DNA of 64,000 bases from Edaphovirga cremea (GTDB taxonomy: Bacteria; Pseudomonadota; Gammaproteobacteria; Enterobacterales; Enterobacteriaceae), in assembly GCF_003332275.1 (NCBI RefSeq), contig NZ_QOVA01000016.1, forward strand, positions 1 through 64,000, in the 5' to 3' direction. Every line of letters begins with the position of its first letter. Positions within the stretch are counted from its first letter, which is position 1. The notes beneath the pieces are model-generated. The model was not told the DNA's origin. It made no database searches and saw nothing but the letters and a program-made list of their open reading frames with translations. Position numbers and translations under genes: made by a program. Shown here one piece after another: positions 8,646-17,153 of the stretch.

Positions 8646-9524
8646 ATGACAAAGTCACAGGAAGCGAGATTGCATCAACTTATCGACCAGATCCGCTGCA
8701 ACCCCACAATCTACCCCAAGAAGGCAATCGACTGGGAGTCAGTAGAGATGTGGCTGCGTAATGACGATGTTTCTATGGCCATATTCACGGCAGAAAAGAT
8801 GATCACGACCATGAATAATCTGGCGGCGGGTATTCCTCCTCAATTGCAAACACTTCTTGACCAGATCTACAGCGATCTCACGACGTACCCCAATAAAACA
8901 GCGGATTGTGCCTCCATGCAGTCATGGCTGGACAATGGTGATTATGCCATGGCCATCTATGAGGCCAATTTGATTCTGCAGGCTATGAAGAACGTCCAGC
9001 TCGATATTCCTGCTGAACTGCAGTCGCGTCTGGATAGAATTAAAAGTGATACCACGTCGTACCCTAAAAAAAGTAAGGATTGGGGATCCCTCCAGACATG
9101 GCTGAATAATGGCAATTTCTACAGAGCCCTCTATCAGGCGAAAGCGATGATTAAAACCATGGATAATCTGGCGGCGGGTATTCCTCCTCAGTTGCAAACA
9201 CTTCTGACCCAGATCCAAAACGCCAAGGTGTCGTACCCGAAAAAAAGCGCGGATTGCGATGCCCTGCGGACATGGTTGGAAAATGGGGATTATGATATGG
9301 CCAGCTATCAGGCCAAGGAGATCCTGTTGACCATAAAGAACGTTCAACGCGAAATGCCAACTGAACTCAAGATACTGTTGGAACAGGTTCGGCACAATTC
9401 TACGCCATACCCCAAAAAAACGGCAGACTGGGAATCAGTACAGACGTGGCTGAACAATGGTAATTTTACCATGGCGCTCTATAAGGCCAGGATTATGGTG
9501 ACGGCAATGAAATACCTGACGTGA
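8646..9524 (+). CDS. Five-repeat protein of unknown function
   Basis: 292 residues made almost wholly of five tandem repeats of 58 residues. The consensus is LxxLLxQIxxxxxxYPKKxxDWxSxxxWLxNGxxxMAxYxAxxMIxxMxNL. Repeats 1, 3 and 5 carry DW; repeats 2 and 4 carry DC, so the real unit is a 116-residue pair. There is no signal peptide and no membrane segment; each repeat looks like two or three helices. ATG 8646 follows GAGGGGAAAGGAC, a good ribosome site. I do not recognise the family. The regular helical repeats suggest a solenoid binding scaffold. It stands alone between lemA and the broken polygalacturonase gene. Confidence 0.85.
   Translation: MTKSQEARLHQLIDQIRCNPTIYPKKAIDWESVEMWLRNDDVSMAIFTAEKMITTMNNLAAGIPPQLQTLLDQIYSDLTTYPNKTADCASMQSWLDNGDYAMAIYEANLILQAMKNVQLDIPAELQSRLDRIKSDTTSYPKKSKDWGSLQTWLNNGNFYRALYQAKAMIKTMDNLAAGIPPQLQTLLTQIQNAKVSYPKKSADCDALRTWLENGDYDMASYQAKEILLTIKNVQREMPTELKILLEQVRHNSTPYPKKTADWESVQTWLNNGNFTMALYKARIMVTAMKYLT
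8673..9521 (+). repeat. Tandem 174-bp coding repeats (348-bp higher-order unit)
   Basis: The DNA coding for the five protein repeats is itself repetitive. Positions 8817-8842 and 9165-9190 are identical, 348 bases apart, which equals two 58-codon repeats. This shows a recent duplication of a two-repeat block. Confidence 0.85.
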
Positions 9525-9594
9525 GGCTTGACCGGCACATCGGGTAAATATTTTGCGCCAAGCCTCGTGCAACGGTTTATACGGCGCTGCCGAA

Positions 9595-9616
9595 CCCCGC
9601 GCGAACAGGCGCGGGG
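9595..9616 (-). terminator. GC-rich hairpin near the end of the polygalacturonase remnant
   Basis: CCCCGCGC at 9595-9602 pairs with GCGCGGGG at 9609-9616 around a 6-base loop. It lies just beyond the last recognisable codons of the minus-strand polygalacturonase remnant. The plus strand follows with AAAA; the minus strand lacks a good U-tract, so the call is tentative. Confidence 0.4.
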
Positions 9617-9626
9617 AAAACCTCCG

Positions 9627-10300
9627 TTATTCTGTCGCCGCTTCCAGGGTGAGAGTTTCATCACCTTGGGGTAACCACGGTTGGCACTGTCTTTCAACGT
9701 GACTTCTTGTACCTGCTTGAATTTCTATGCCGCAGGTACGTTTTCGAACACCATCTGAGTAAACAGGTTTACTCGCAGGAATGAGATATCCGTCGCTTTT
9801 GTGTTCTTGAACTTAACGTTTTCAAAGTTTAGCCCACGGTGGAAAGCATCACGGCCAAAGGCAAAACCGTAAGTACTCTCCATCTCGGCAACGGTCATGC
9901 CGTCAACCATGATGCTGTTTTTCTTGGCAGTACCGTTAATCATCATGCTCTTCACCGTAACATCCCGGAACTGCGCTCATACGCAGACCGACAAAGGTGA
10001 GATACATGATGTTATCTTCTGCGTGGATCTTTTCAATCCATACGCCGGTGTGACTACCTGCTACCACCACACCATGACCGTTACGGAAATAGTTATTGAA
10101 GATCCAGGCTTCACTCTGTGCTTTCTGACCAAACTCCTGCACGCCAGCGCCATAGCCGGTAGCAAAGTTAACGAGCATCAAAAAAGCTGTTGAATACCAT
10201 GGCATTCAGCCTGTTGCCAAACATCATAAGCCAGCGTGGGTACTTGAACCTTCTGGGTGCTACAGAACGTTCCATAACTCTGTTGCCACCCGAAGCGTTG
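9627..10300 (-). pseudogene. Remnant of a GH28 exo-polygalacturonase (PehX-like)
   Basis: Several frames on the minus strand together spell the C-terminal half of a PehX-type exo-polygalacturonase. Positions 10174-10223 give FGNRLNAMVFNSFFDA, then the frame is lost where the catalytic GDD should be. About 9970-10172 give VNFATGYGAGVQEF, AWIFNNYFRNGHGVVVAGSHTG and DNIMYLTFVGLRM. Another shift and a deletion of several tens of codons lead to REVTVKSMMINGTAKKNS... and FENVPAA at 9725-9968. Traces (QEVTLKDSANRG) continue to about 9627. The GHG motif survives; the Asp pair is gone, as is the N-terminal half. The gene cannot be functional. Confidence 0.75.
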
Positions 10301-10363
10301 TCGCTATCCGAATTTATGACAACTAAGTTATGTCGCAATCAACAATCACCACTCTCCATATAT

Positions 10364-11362
10364 TCAGGTACGGATAAAGTCAGGTCCGATAATTGCCACA
10401 GTTTGGCCCTTATCGGTCAGCTTTATCGTGCGACGCTGACGCAGACTTCTTAGCAGCAGCTTCATTTCCCGGCTGTGCCGGACGTTCAGCGCTTCTTGGA
10501 TGTGTTCCCGTCCGGTAAAGCAGTTCAGGCCTTCTAAGGTGCAGAGCGTTTTAAAGCGTAGATGATGACCTTCTGTCAAAAATGCGGCATAACGGTCGCG
10601 ACTTAGCCACATTAGAGCCTCCAGCATGTCATCGTATGCGCGCTGCAGCAGGTGCAGGGAAGGATTCAGGCCGTACACCGGCCGACTGTAATCGGGTTTA
10701 CCCGTGGTCGGATCTGCATACTGAAACTTCCAGATAGCCTCATGATGAGCAAGGCGGTTACGCAGCTCACGGATCCCACCAAATTTGCGCTCGATAACGT
10801 ACCGCGGGGTGCCGACTGGCGCTCCTGAGAATACGTCCGCCGTTAGGTGCGGCCAGAGCAGGGTGCGTTGGCGAGGCTCATCATACTCCGGCGCTAAAAA
10901 ATTGGTCCAGAAGCCGAAGTCCAGCCCAGAGATAACACGCTCATTGGTCAGCGCTTTTCCGGCATCCTTGATCCGTTTCGAGACTTTTCGGACACAGTCT
11001 TCTTCCCAGGCAGTTTTGGCATACACTGGCTTTCCCTGACGGTGGAGAATGTTGCCTTGTCGGTCCATCTGGTAGCGTTTCCCCTGACGAATATAGGCTT
11101 TATCACCCATGTAGCGTGGCAGATCGAAGATCCAGTTGGCATCGGTGCGCCAAAGGCCTGCTGCACCGGGCGGGGGATTATGCCGGACGGCGTGGTCAAT
11201 CGCGTTGCGAAAAGTTACCTCCAGGCAGTGCATCAGCGGCTGCATCGCGCTGGTCAGGGCTTTGTTCCAGTTGTAGGCACCGAGCGCCTCATCCGGTTTC
11301 AGCTTGAGGACGTCTACATAGACCTTCAGTCGCTCCGCAGAAATATAGTCTTCTAGATCCAT
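10364..11362 (-). CDS. Abi-like HEPN protein (Abi_2 family)
   Basis: 332 residues from ATG 11362, chosen because CCGGAG lies six bases upstream and because Abi-like proteins usually begin with a sequence like MDLEDYISAERLKVYVDVL. Longer starts up to 11512 exist but cross a hairpin. The protein contains ELRNRLAHHEAIW, matching the HEPN R-x4-H ribonuclease motif seen in Abi-type abortive-infection proteins. The family includes phage-resistance proteins that act by RNA cleavage. It opens a region with other defence-like and broken genes. No neighbouring antitoxin is evident. Confidence is good for the family and moderate for a defence role. Confidence 0.78.
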   Translation of the reverse strand: MDLEDYISAERLKVYVDVLKLKPDEALGAYNWNKALTSAMQPLMHCLEVTFRNAIDHAVRHNPPPGAAGLWRTDANWIFDLPRYMGDKAYIRQGKRYQMDRQGNILHRQGKPVYAKTAWEEDCVRKVSKRIKDAGKALTNERVISGLDFGFWTNFLAPEYDEPRQRTLLWPHLTADVFSGAPVGTPRYVIERKFGGIRELRNRLAHHEAIWKFQYADPTTGKPDYSRPVYGLNPSLHLLQRAYDDMLEALMWLSRDRYAAFLTEGHHLRFKTLCTLEGLNCFTGREHIQEALNVRHSREMKLLLRSLRQRRTIKLTDKGQTVAIIGPDFIRT

Positions 11363-11481
11363 GTGATTCTCCGGCCTGCCGGGGTACCAGTTGACGCCTC
11401 CGGAAGACGCTGGTAAATTAGTCATATCAAGGCTCAGATTTCTTCGGACCTGAGCGCATAAGTTAGTACTGGTAGTACTGG

Positions 11482-11507
11482 AAAAGCCATCTCTCGGGAT
11501 GGCTTTT
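11482..11507. terminator. Bidirectional terminator-like hairpin
   Basis: AAAAGCCATC (11482-11491) and GATGGCTTTT (11498-11507) form a perfect 10-bp stem with a 6-base loop, with A-tract and T-tract at the ends, so it could stop transcription in both directions. It lies between the Abi-like gene and a minus-strand ORF upstream of it, insulating the former. Confidence 0.7.
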
Positions 11508-11573
11508 CTCATTCTAGCGTCTCAGAAAACTGTTCTTCCCGACACAGGTAAGCGCTAAGTTACGCGCATCTCA

Positions 11574-11966
11574 TCAACCTGAACGAGGAATTGATCTTCT
11601 TTTATCCGAAAAAACAGAACCTGGAGAAGCTCCAACAAAGTTGTCAGATCGCATGTCGCCGCTTCGGCAAAAAGGGCAAATGCCATCGAAATACCGTGCG
11701 GTAAAAGCGTAACGTCCTGCAGGTGCCGCGCGTATCTCTCGCCAGGGCATGCCCGACATCATGATGCGCTGTAATACCTCTTCCTTAAAGATACCGAGAA
11801 TACGGCAGTATTCCCGATTTTCTGTCAGGGTCTGCGAATCATCGAACCAGTAATCACTCTTGGGCGTACCCACTACCTTGGCCTGAGCCATAATGGCTGC
11901 ATCAATATCAGAAGGAATATTTCGCATCGTCAGTGCAGTTGTTCCTCTGTCAATAGTTTTACCCAA
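11574..11966 (-). CDS. Small protein with a ribbon-helix-helix-like N terminus, possibly chimeric
   Basis: 130 residues. The first 35 residues (TTALTMRNIPSDIDAAIMAQAKVVGTPKS) resemble the start of RHH antitoxins of the FitA/VapB kind. After SDYW the sequence loses that character, and the C-terminal part (YFDGICPFCRSGD) has a CxxC pair but no family I recognise. The start at 11966 lies 17 bases after the TTTACCC...CAATGCG boundary and no strong ribosome site is visible. It may be a truncated antitoxin fused by deletion to unrelated sequence. It could also be non-coding. Confidence 0.4.
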   Translation of the reverse strand: MGKTIDRGTTALTMRNIPSDIDAAIMAQAKVVGTPKSDYWFDDSQTLTENREYCRILGIFKEEVLQRIMMSGMPWREIRAAPAGRYAFTARYFDGICPFCRSGDMRSDNFVGASPGSVFSDKRRSIPRSG

Positions 11967-12168
11967 AATGTCACCTCAATGCGATTTTGTAAATTTTATG
12001 GAAAATGAAATCGCATAGCAAATAGACTGCGTCAATAGTTAACATTTGATGCAGCCTATAATTAATGATGCAATGTGAAAAAATGAAGTGAAATATATGC
12101 AGCGATAAAAATCACATGCCATTTAGCTATACTCAAGTGTTGTCATCTTCAGAAGGCGGCTGCAGTAG

Positions 12169-12931
12169 TTTGCTAGCTTCAGGACCCGTTGTGCGGGCTA
12201 CTATGAAGTTGCACAGCTATTAGAGCGCTGGCGACCAGCAGAATATCCACAAATTACGCCGCGGTTAATGAAAAAACTGGTGAACGACATCCACATCCTT
12301 GCGCTCACAGTTCCAAGAGAAGAGCCCTATCGTCATGTACTAATAGCTTTATATATTCTTGCTGTCAGATGCGGCGGGATAAGTATTCGCATTCTTCTCC
12401 GGGCACCAATCGAAAATGAAGGCAATAATAGTGATGCCTTGAGCCAGGATCCGGTACTGGATGACAAAGTGAAGGCAACGTTGCTCGGATCGCTTTGCAA
12501 TACCAGACTGGTTTGTCGTCGCAGCACAACACCCTGAAGTAACGTTGAAATCTGTGACTCCTGAGTTGCTGCAGGGAGCACTGTTAATGGATGCTCAGTA
12601 TGCGCTTCATTCTCGTGAAATATATCGGGGTGAGTTAAGCGAGGCTATCAATAAACTACTACATCATGACTTTTCTGATGAGCTTCACTTCACTGAGTCT
12701 GAAAATGCCAAAGAACGCCGCGCAATAGCGGCACTTTTCACCGTGTCAAAAGATGACAAAATACTGAAGGTCTGGTTGGATAGTCAGATTTTCCATTTCA
12801 ATAAATGGAGTTCCGAGGACAGTGATACAGTGGTACGATATATTATCGATCATCAAGATGATTTCCCAACGATATGCAACAAATCTGTTTTTATTAAAAA
12901 TAGGATTAAAAGCAAAATTGATGAGGAGTAG
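12169..12931 (+). pseudogene. Frameshifted gene of unknown family
   Basis: Two reading frames make one apparent protein. Frame A runs from about 12169 to 12537 and reads GYYEVAQLLERWRPAEYPQI...ALYILAVRCGG. Frame B is open from 12467 to 12931 and reads RFAIPDWFVVAAQHPEVTLK, KSVTPELLQGALLMDAQYAL and so on, ending KNRIKSKIDEE. Both look protein-like, so a frameshift between about 12466 and 12500 is the simplest explanation. No good start codon precedes frame A, so the N terminus is also missing. I do not recognise the family. It sits between the RHH-like ORF and the DUF4041 gene in a decayed defence-like region. Confidence 0.55.
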
Positions 12932-12939
12932 TTGCTGAA

Positions 12940-12982
12940 CTGCAAGCTTCATATATCGTCAAGAGAAATATGAAGCTTGCAG
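12940..12982. repeat. Perfect 15-bp inverted repeat between the broken gene and the DUF4041 gene
   Basis: CTGCAAGCTTCATAT (12940-12954) is exactly complementary to ATATGAAGCTTGCAG (12968-12982) around a 13-base loop. It begins eight bases after the stop codon at 12931 and is followed by TTCATTTCTTTAAAA. It may terminate the upstream gene or act as an operator for the gene starting at 13047. Confidence 0.7.
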
Positions 12983-13046
12983 CATTCATTTCTTTAAAAA
13001 GTTAGCTTTTATAACTTGGACTTGAAAATTTTAGAAGGATAGATAA

Positions 13047-14555
13047 ATGGACTTAGTTTACCTCTCAGTGGCAGGTGTTGTTGTTCTTATCATACTAACC
13101 ACCGTACTGATCTTTACCATCAAAAAATTAAATTCGGTAAAAGCTGCTGATAATGCCAAATCTGCTCAGCTTGAAAGTTTTGCATCAATTATCGATGCAG
13201 AAGCTGAAGCACAGAGGCTAATTTCACAAGCAGACAGCGAATCACAGGCCATGGTTAACGCAGCAAAGGCTGCCGCCGCTCTGATGGAGCAGAAAGCGAC
13301 AGGTCTGCTAACCGACGCGCAAAAAACTAGCATTCTCATCCAACAACAAATCCAAGACCTGCGCAGTTCATACGTCACCAAGAAAGGTATCTACGACGAT
13401 CTCGAAAAGGCAATTGCCATTTACCGCGAGGATGCTGACTTCGCAGAAATGGGGGCCTATGAACCGCACTTTAACTTTGATACATCAGAGGAATTTAAAG
13501 ATGCTGTCCGCGAAAATCGGCAGAAGCAGAAAGCATTATTACGCATTAAGGACATCGGTGGTGCGATTTGGTGTGGTACAGAGTGGCAGGTACATAATTC
13601 TCGCTCCGAAGGTAAGAGAATGACCACTAGGGGTATCAACCTGACAGCCCGTGCCTTCAACGGCGAATGTGATGCAGCCATAGCAAACTGTACTTTTAAA
13701 AATTGGTCTGTTATGCACGACCGCATTCATGCAGCATTTAATAAAATAAATAGCTTGAATGAAGTTAACGACATTCATATTAGCCAAGCATATCTCCAAC
13801 TCAAGCTTAAGGAACTCGACTTGGTTCATGAGTATAAAATCAAAAAACAGGACGAAAAAGAAGAACAACGTGAAATTCGCGCCCAGATGGCTGAAGAACG
13901 CAAGGCGCAACAGGAGATTGATCGCGCAATTCAGGAAGCAGAAGTAGAAGAAGCACGTGCACAGAAAGCTCTTGATAAGGCCCGCAAGGAAATGGAATCA
14001 AAACTGGCGATAATGACCGCCGAACAAGCCAAAGCCTATCAGGAAAAAATCGCCGTGCTGCAAGAAGCGTTGACCGAAGCCGAACTGAAAGGGCAGAAAG
14101 CGCTCAGCTTGGCCCAGCAGACTAAACGCGGTCACGTTTATATTATCTCTAATCTCGGAGCTTTTGGAGAGAACGTCTTCAAAATAGGAATGACTCGCCG
14201 CCTCGACCCGCAGGATCGCATAGATGAGTTGGGCAGTGCTTCGGTGCCATTCCTGTTCGATGTACACGCAATGATCCACTGTGAAGATGCACCAACACTT
14301 GAAAATACTCTGCACCAGCGCTTTAACGAAAGACGTACCAACCTGGTGAACAAGCGCAAAGAATTCTTTAATGTGAGTATGAAAGATATCAAAAATGCCG
14401 TGTACGAAATAGCAGGAAGCGACGTGGACTTTATCGAGACAGCAAGCGCACAGCACTACCATGAAACGCTGGCGATCCGGAAGAAGATAGCCGAGCACAC
14501 AGCAACGACGGCTAACTTGCCAGTCCAACAGCCACGCTTTGCGGACGCCATTTAA
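13047..14555 (+). CDS. Membrane-anchored DUF4041 + GIY-YIG (T5orf172-type) protein
   Basis: 502 residues. An N-terminal membrane segment (YLSVAGVVVLIILTTVLIFTI, residues 5-25) precedes a long Ala/Glu-rich coiled coil (to about 125). A DUF4041-like globular part follows, then a highly charged coiled coil (about 265-355). From about 361 comes a T5orf172/MUG113-type GIY-YIG domain: GHVYIISN, FKIGMTRR, and LENTLHQRF. This architecture is found in phages and in defence-rich regions; a nuclease role is inferred from the GIY-YIG motif. AGAAGG lies ten bases before the ATG. It stands next to a frameshifted gene and an Abi-like gene. No methylase or other restriction partner is visible. Confidence 0.8.
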   Translation: MDLVYLSVAGVVVLIILTTVLIFTIKKLNSVKAADNAKSAQLESFASIIDAEAEAQRLISQADSESQAMVNAAKAAAALMEQKATGLLTDAQKTSILIQQQIQDLRSSYVTKKGIYDDLEKAIAIYREDADFAEMGAYEPHFNFDTSEEFKDAVRENRQKQKALLRIKDIGGAIWCGTEWQVHNSRSEGKRMTTRGINLTARAFNGECDAAIANCTFKNWSVMHDRIHAAFNKINSLNEVNDIHISQAYLQLKLKELDLVHEYKIKKQDEKEEQREIRAQMAEERKAQQEIDRAIQEAEVEEARAQKALDKARKEMESKLAIMTAEQAKAYQEKIAVLQEALTEAELKGQKALSLAQQTKRGHVYIISNLGAFGENVFKIGMTRRLDPQDRIDELGSASVPFLFDVHAMIHCEDAPTLENTLHQRFNERRTNLVNKRKEFFNVSMKDIKNAVYEIAGSDVDFIETASAQHYHETLAIRKKIAEHTATTANLPVQQPRFADAI

Positions 14556-14565
14556 TGAGTCCTCC

Positions 14566-14583
14566 GTCCAATGGAACGAAAAT
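14566..14583. repeat. Dispersed repeat copy 1 (GTCCAATGGAACGAAAA type)
   Basis: GTCCAATGGAACGAAAA begins 10 bases after the DUF4041 stop codon. Closely similar copies lie at 25005-25032 and 41687-41720, each also shortly after a stop codon. Confidence 0.6.
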
Positions 14584-14814
14584 AATATTAGGTGATCTGA
14601 ACCGGTACCAAGTTGCTGAACTTTTTAGATTTGCAACTTAAACGTGCCTTCATTAAAAACGCTAAATGTTAATTTTTCGCTCTGTTGGGCGACATTCCTG
14701 AATTTTCTATGATTTATGGATCTTGCATATATGGTCACAGTGCAATCGACTTGTGATATTTGTGTCGTTGTCTCCTGAAATGGCAAGAATCATAGTCTTC
14801 ATTTCACCCAGTCT

Positions 14815-14997
14815 TCAAGCGTTAGCTCGGTACCGCTCAAACTCCTGTTAATTGTTGGTCATCAGTATGGCATCGGCCGCAATGGGGTACCCGGCGATGG
14901 CCGTGTCCTTCGGGCCGATAGGTTTGCCGACGGTGGCCAGTGCGGTCTTTATCTTAGTGGACGCATCAACGGTGGAGCGTCTCTGCTGAAAGATATT
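14815..14997 (-). pseudogene. Remnant of a VapC-type PIN-domain toxin
   Basis: On the minus strand the frame reads QQRRSTVDASTKIKTALATV, then GKPIGPKDTAIAGYPIAADA, then ILMTNN, a TAA stop at 14848-14850, then QEFERYRANA and a TGA. GKPIGPxDxxIAG...TNN...EFER is the C-terminal pattern of VapC toxins. The in-frame stop splits the usual TNNxxEFER motif, and the N-terminal half with the first catalytic Asp is not found. No vapB is visible nearby. Confidence 0.65.
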
Positions 14998-15215
14998 CAC
15001 CTGAACAAGCTTTTTGCCCTTGTTAACAGGTTCTCCATCCGGTCTCGACGAATTCTCCCGTCCGTCGCCCTACCTTCAGATATGCCCCACACAGATATCT
15101 TTAGCAGAAAAGGTTGTTTTATTTTCTGACCATTTCGCGCTTAACTGAATCCAACAGCAGTGAAACGCGCAGTTCCAGTCAAATGCAGTTCTAGCCAAAT
15201 ATCGAGGAGGGTACT

Positions 15216-15404
15216 ATGTCGAAGAGTCTGTTATCCGCCAAATCCCGCTCTTTGCGGCAATGGGCCAGAAACATATTTGATCCGGCACAGGAGCCAGAAT
15301 CTACTCTGGACAGTACCCGCATGTTAGAGGCACTTCTCGCATCAGGATGTATATATGGGATTGACATGGGCAATATTGACCCTTCCTGGTACCGCACGAA
15401 ATAG
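15216..15404 (+). CDS. Small ORF of unknown function
   Basis: 62 codons starting at an ATG preceded by a strong GAGGAGGG element. The product (MSKSLLSAKSRSLRQW...) is basic at the N terminus, has no signal peptide or membrane segment, and resembles nothing I know. It may be the surviving 5' end of a longer gene. Support comes only from the ribosome site. Confidence 0.3.
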   Translation: MSKSLLSAKSRSLRQWARNIFDPAQEPESTLDSTRMLEALLASGCIYGIDMGNIDPSWYRTK

Positions 15405-15540
15405 CCATTACCGGCGGTTCGTCCGGTTGAGTTACTGGAACGAGCTGTGCGTTATCAAAAATCATTGGGGAGTATATGGACAGGAAATACAGCAAGGTCT
15501 TGTCCATATACCAATACTTATAAATCAGAGACCTTCTCTA

Positions 15541-16014
15541 TCAGTTGTTGTTAATTTGCAAAGGCATAAACCGACACTCAGCGGCTGATTTTGTACATTC
15601 ATATCCCTGAATACCCACCGCACCACTCTCTTTACTCCAATTAGGCTGATCCTCAATGGAAACAATCAGCGTCTTTAATTCATGCTCCTCCCCTTTTTTG
15701 TGATATTCAAGGTCGATGATCCCATCACCGCCGCTTAACGAGTAAGTGCAGTTGGTTAACGTTCCTCCGCTCTTACTTTTATCCATGGAAATATATTCCA
15801 CAGTGGAAAATCCGCTAACTGCATATTTTTTATGTGGCTGAGAAATCCAGCTTCCCTCCCATCCTGTATAAGTTTCCGGTGCTACATACATACCGCCAAT
15901 ATATTGGATGCTTTCTGGCGTAGGACAACTCATTGTCTGAGTGCTGCCAGCCAGAGTACAGGACGAGGCGGTTAATGCGGCTACCAGCAGACTGGCCTTG
16001 TGGATATTCTTCAT
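15541..16014 (-). CDS. Secreted DUF3757 protein
   Basis: 157 residues with a signal peptide ([24 protein letters not shown]). The mature part begins with [19 protein letters not shown] and has the Cys-Pro start, Trp-rich strand ([10 protein letters not shown]) and later cysteines ([16 protein letters not shown]) typical of DUF3757 proteins. They are small secreted proteins of unknown role found in Enterobacterales and pseudomonads. It is monocistronic on the minus strand. A perfect palindrome lies about 110 bp upstream of the start. Confidence 0.75.
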   Translation of the reverse strand: MKNIHKASLLVAALTASSCTLAGSTQTMSCPTPESIQYIGGMYVAPETYTGWEGSWISQPHKKYAVSGFSTVEYISMDKSKSGGTLTNCTYSLSGGDGIIDLEYHKKGEEHELKTLIVSIEDQPNWSKESGAVGIQGYECTKSAAECRFMPLQINNN

Positions 16015-16626
16015 TGCGTTTTTCCTTTTACGATGGTTTTGTTATCCATATCAATGGACGACTGAAAAATCTGTTTCTATCAGGTTACGTCTATTCATAA
16101 CGGCAACCCGGCGGCACACATCTTTTCGACCAATTTGGTCGAACGTTAATGTGATTCTGGAGGCGCGATCCGTCTCAATTAATATGATTTGAAAAAAGGT
16201 ATCTATTGCGCGTGAGCGCGATCATTATTGCACGTTACTATCGTTATAAATGATTCGTTCTGCTCTATTATTTCCTTCCTTATCGTGCGTTATTTTAGAA
16301 TGCGGCGAGGTGATGTCGTAAAATCTAATAGGATAAGACTCCAGGATGTAATGGTGATCTATTGTTAACACGTTTGATTGTCATTGTAAATTCAACCTGC
16401 GTCTGGAAATATATTCCGCCTTCTCATAATAAGTATGAATGGGTATTTGCCCAGAACTTATTCATGGTGTCTATTAATTATACCCACTTCAAGGTAGATA
16501 AGATTATCGCAGGGTGATTTATTGAGTACGGAAAATTAACATAGGTAATTAACCCGATGCGGGGTTTCAGGAAAGGTTAGGGGAAAATTAATTCAGGTTC
16601 TTATTTGCGACAGTACAGAAATTTAT
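16015..16626. other. Intergenic region between DUF3757 and dksA-like genes
   Basis: About 610 bases with no convincing ORF. It is AT-rich and holds the palindrome at 16125-16143 and probably the DUF3757 promoter. Nothing else is supported. Confidence 0.6.
16125..16143. promoter_or_regulatory. Palindromic operator-like site upstream of the DUF3757 gene
   Basis: TTCGACCAATTTGGTCGAA is a perfect 9-bp inverted repeat around one central base, 111 bp upstream of the DUF3757 start. It looks like a dimeric regulator site; the regulator is unknown. Confidence 0.45.
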
Positions 16627-16658
16627 GCGCCGCATTTCATTTTTGAAATGCGCGGCGC
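16627..16658 (-). terminator. Terminator hairpin after the dksA-like gene
   Basis: GCGCCGCATTTCA and TGAAATGCGCGGCGC form a long, nearly perfect stem (two extra bases on one side), starting 13 bases beyond the stop codon on the minus strand, and followed by ATAAATTTCTG. Confidence 0.65.
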
Positions 16659-16671
16659 AATGTCAATTAAC

Positions 16672-17094
16672 TCATTTTTTGCGGTAAAGGGGCTCAAGCT
16701 GTTCCTGCTTGGTTTTGGCTTCAATGCTTCTTTCTGCCGTTGGACGTAAGAGAAGACGTCTGAGCCCGATAGGTTCACCCGATTCAACACAGTAACCGTA
16801 ATCACCATTATTGATACGTTTCAGGCTATCGTCGATTTTTGGCAACAAACGGCTTTCGCGGTCTATCTGCCGGAACAAGAGACGCAACTCTTCCTCACGC
16901 ATGGCTTTGTCAGCCTCGTCCCCACTGATGTCACTTCGATGAATTTCTTTTTTTAGTTCATCAAGGTGTGCCAGAACCTTTAAACGTTCTGCGCGCAAAA
17001 GACTTTCAAAAAACGAAAGTTGCTCTGCGTTCATATACTCAGCATCCGGCATTGCCAGGAGAGCATTTTCCTTATCCATGACTTTATTCGCCAT
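16672..17094 (-). CDS. DksA-family paralogue lacking the zinc-finger cysteines
   Basis: 140 residues. The coiled coil and its tip are preserved: D59, D62 and A64 form the DxxDxA motif by which DksA acts in the RNA-polymerase secondary channel. The C4 zinc finger is broken: C102 remains, but the other positions are S105, S123 and A126 at normal spacing (YCVESGEPIGLRRLLLRPTA, ERSIEAK). This resembles Pseudomonas DksA2, which works without zinc. The inferred role is a ppGpp-linked transcription factor for zinc starvation. AGGT lies upstream of ATG 17094. A Zur-box-like palindrome at 17154-17168 supports this. Confidence 0.85.
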   Translation of the reverse strand: MANKVMDKENALLAMPDAEYMNAEQLSFFESLLRAERLKVLAHLDELKKEIHRSDISGDEADKAMREEELRLLFRQIDRESRLLPKIDDSLKRINNGDYGYCVESGEPIGLRRLLLRPTAERSIEAKTKQEQLEPLYRKK

Positions 17095-17153
17095 AATTTA
17101 CCTATCAGGTTTCCACCGCAACAACTTGAACGCCCAGGACGTCCCAGACGCAA

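Noticed and set aside
8673..9521. Possible CRISPR array
   Set aside because: The repeats are long, coding and in frame without spacers; they are protein repeats.
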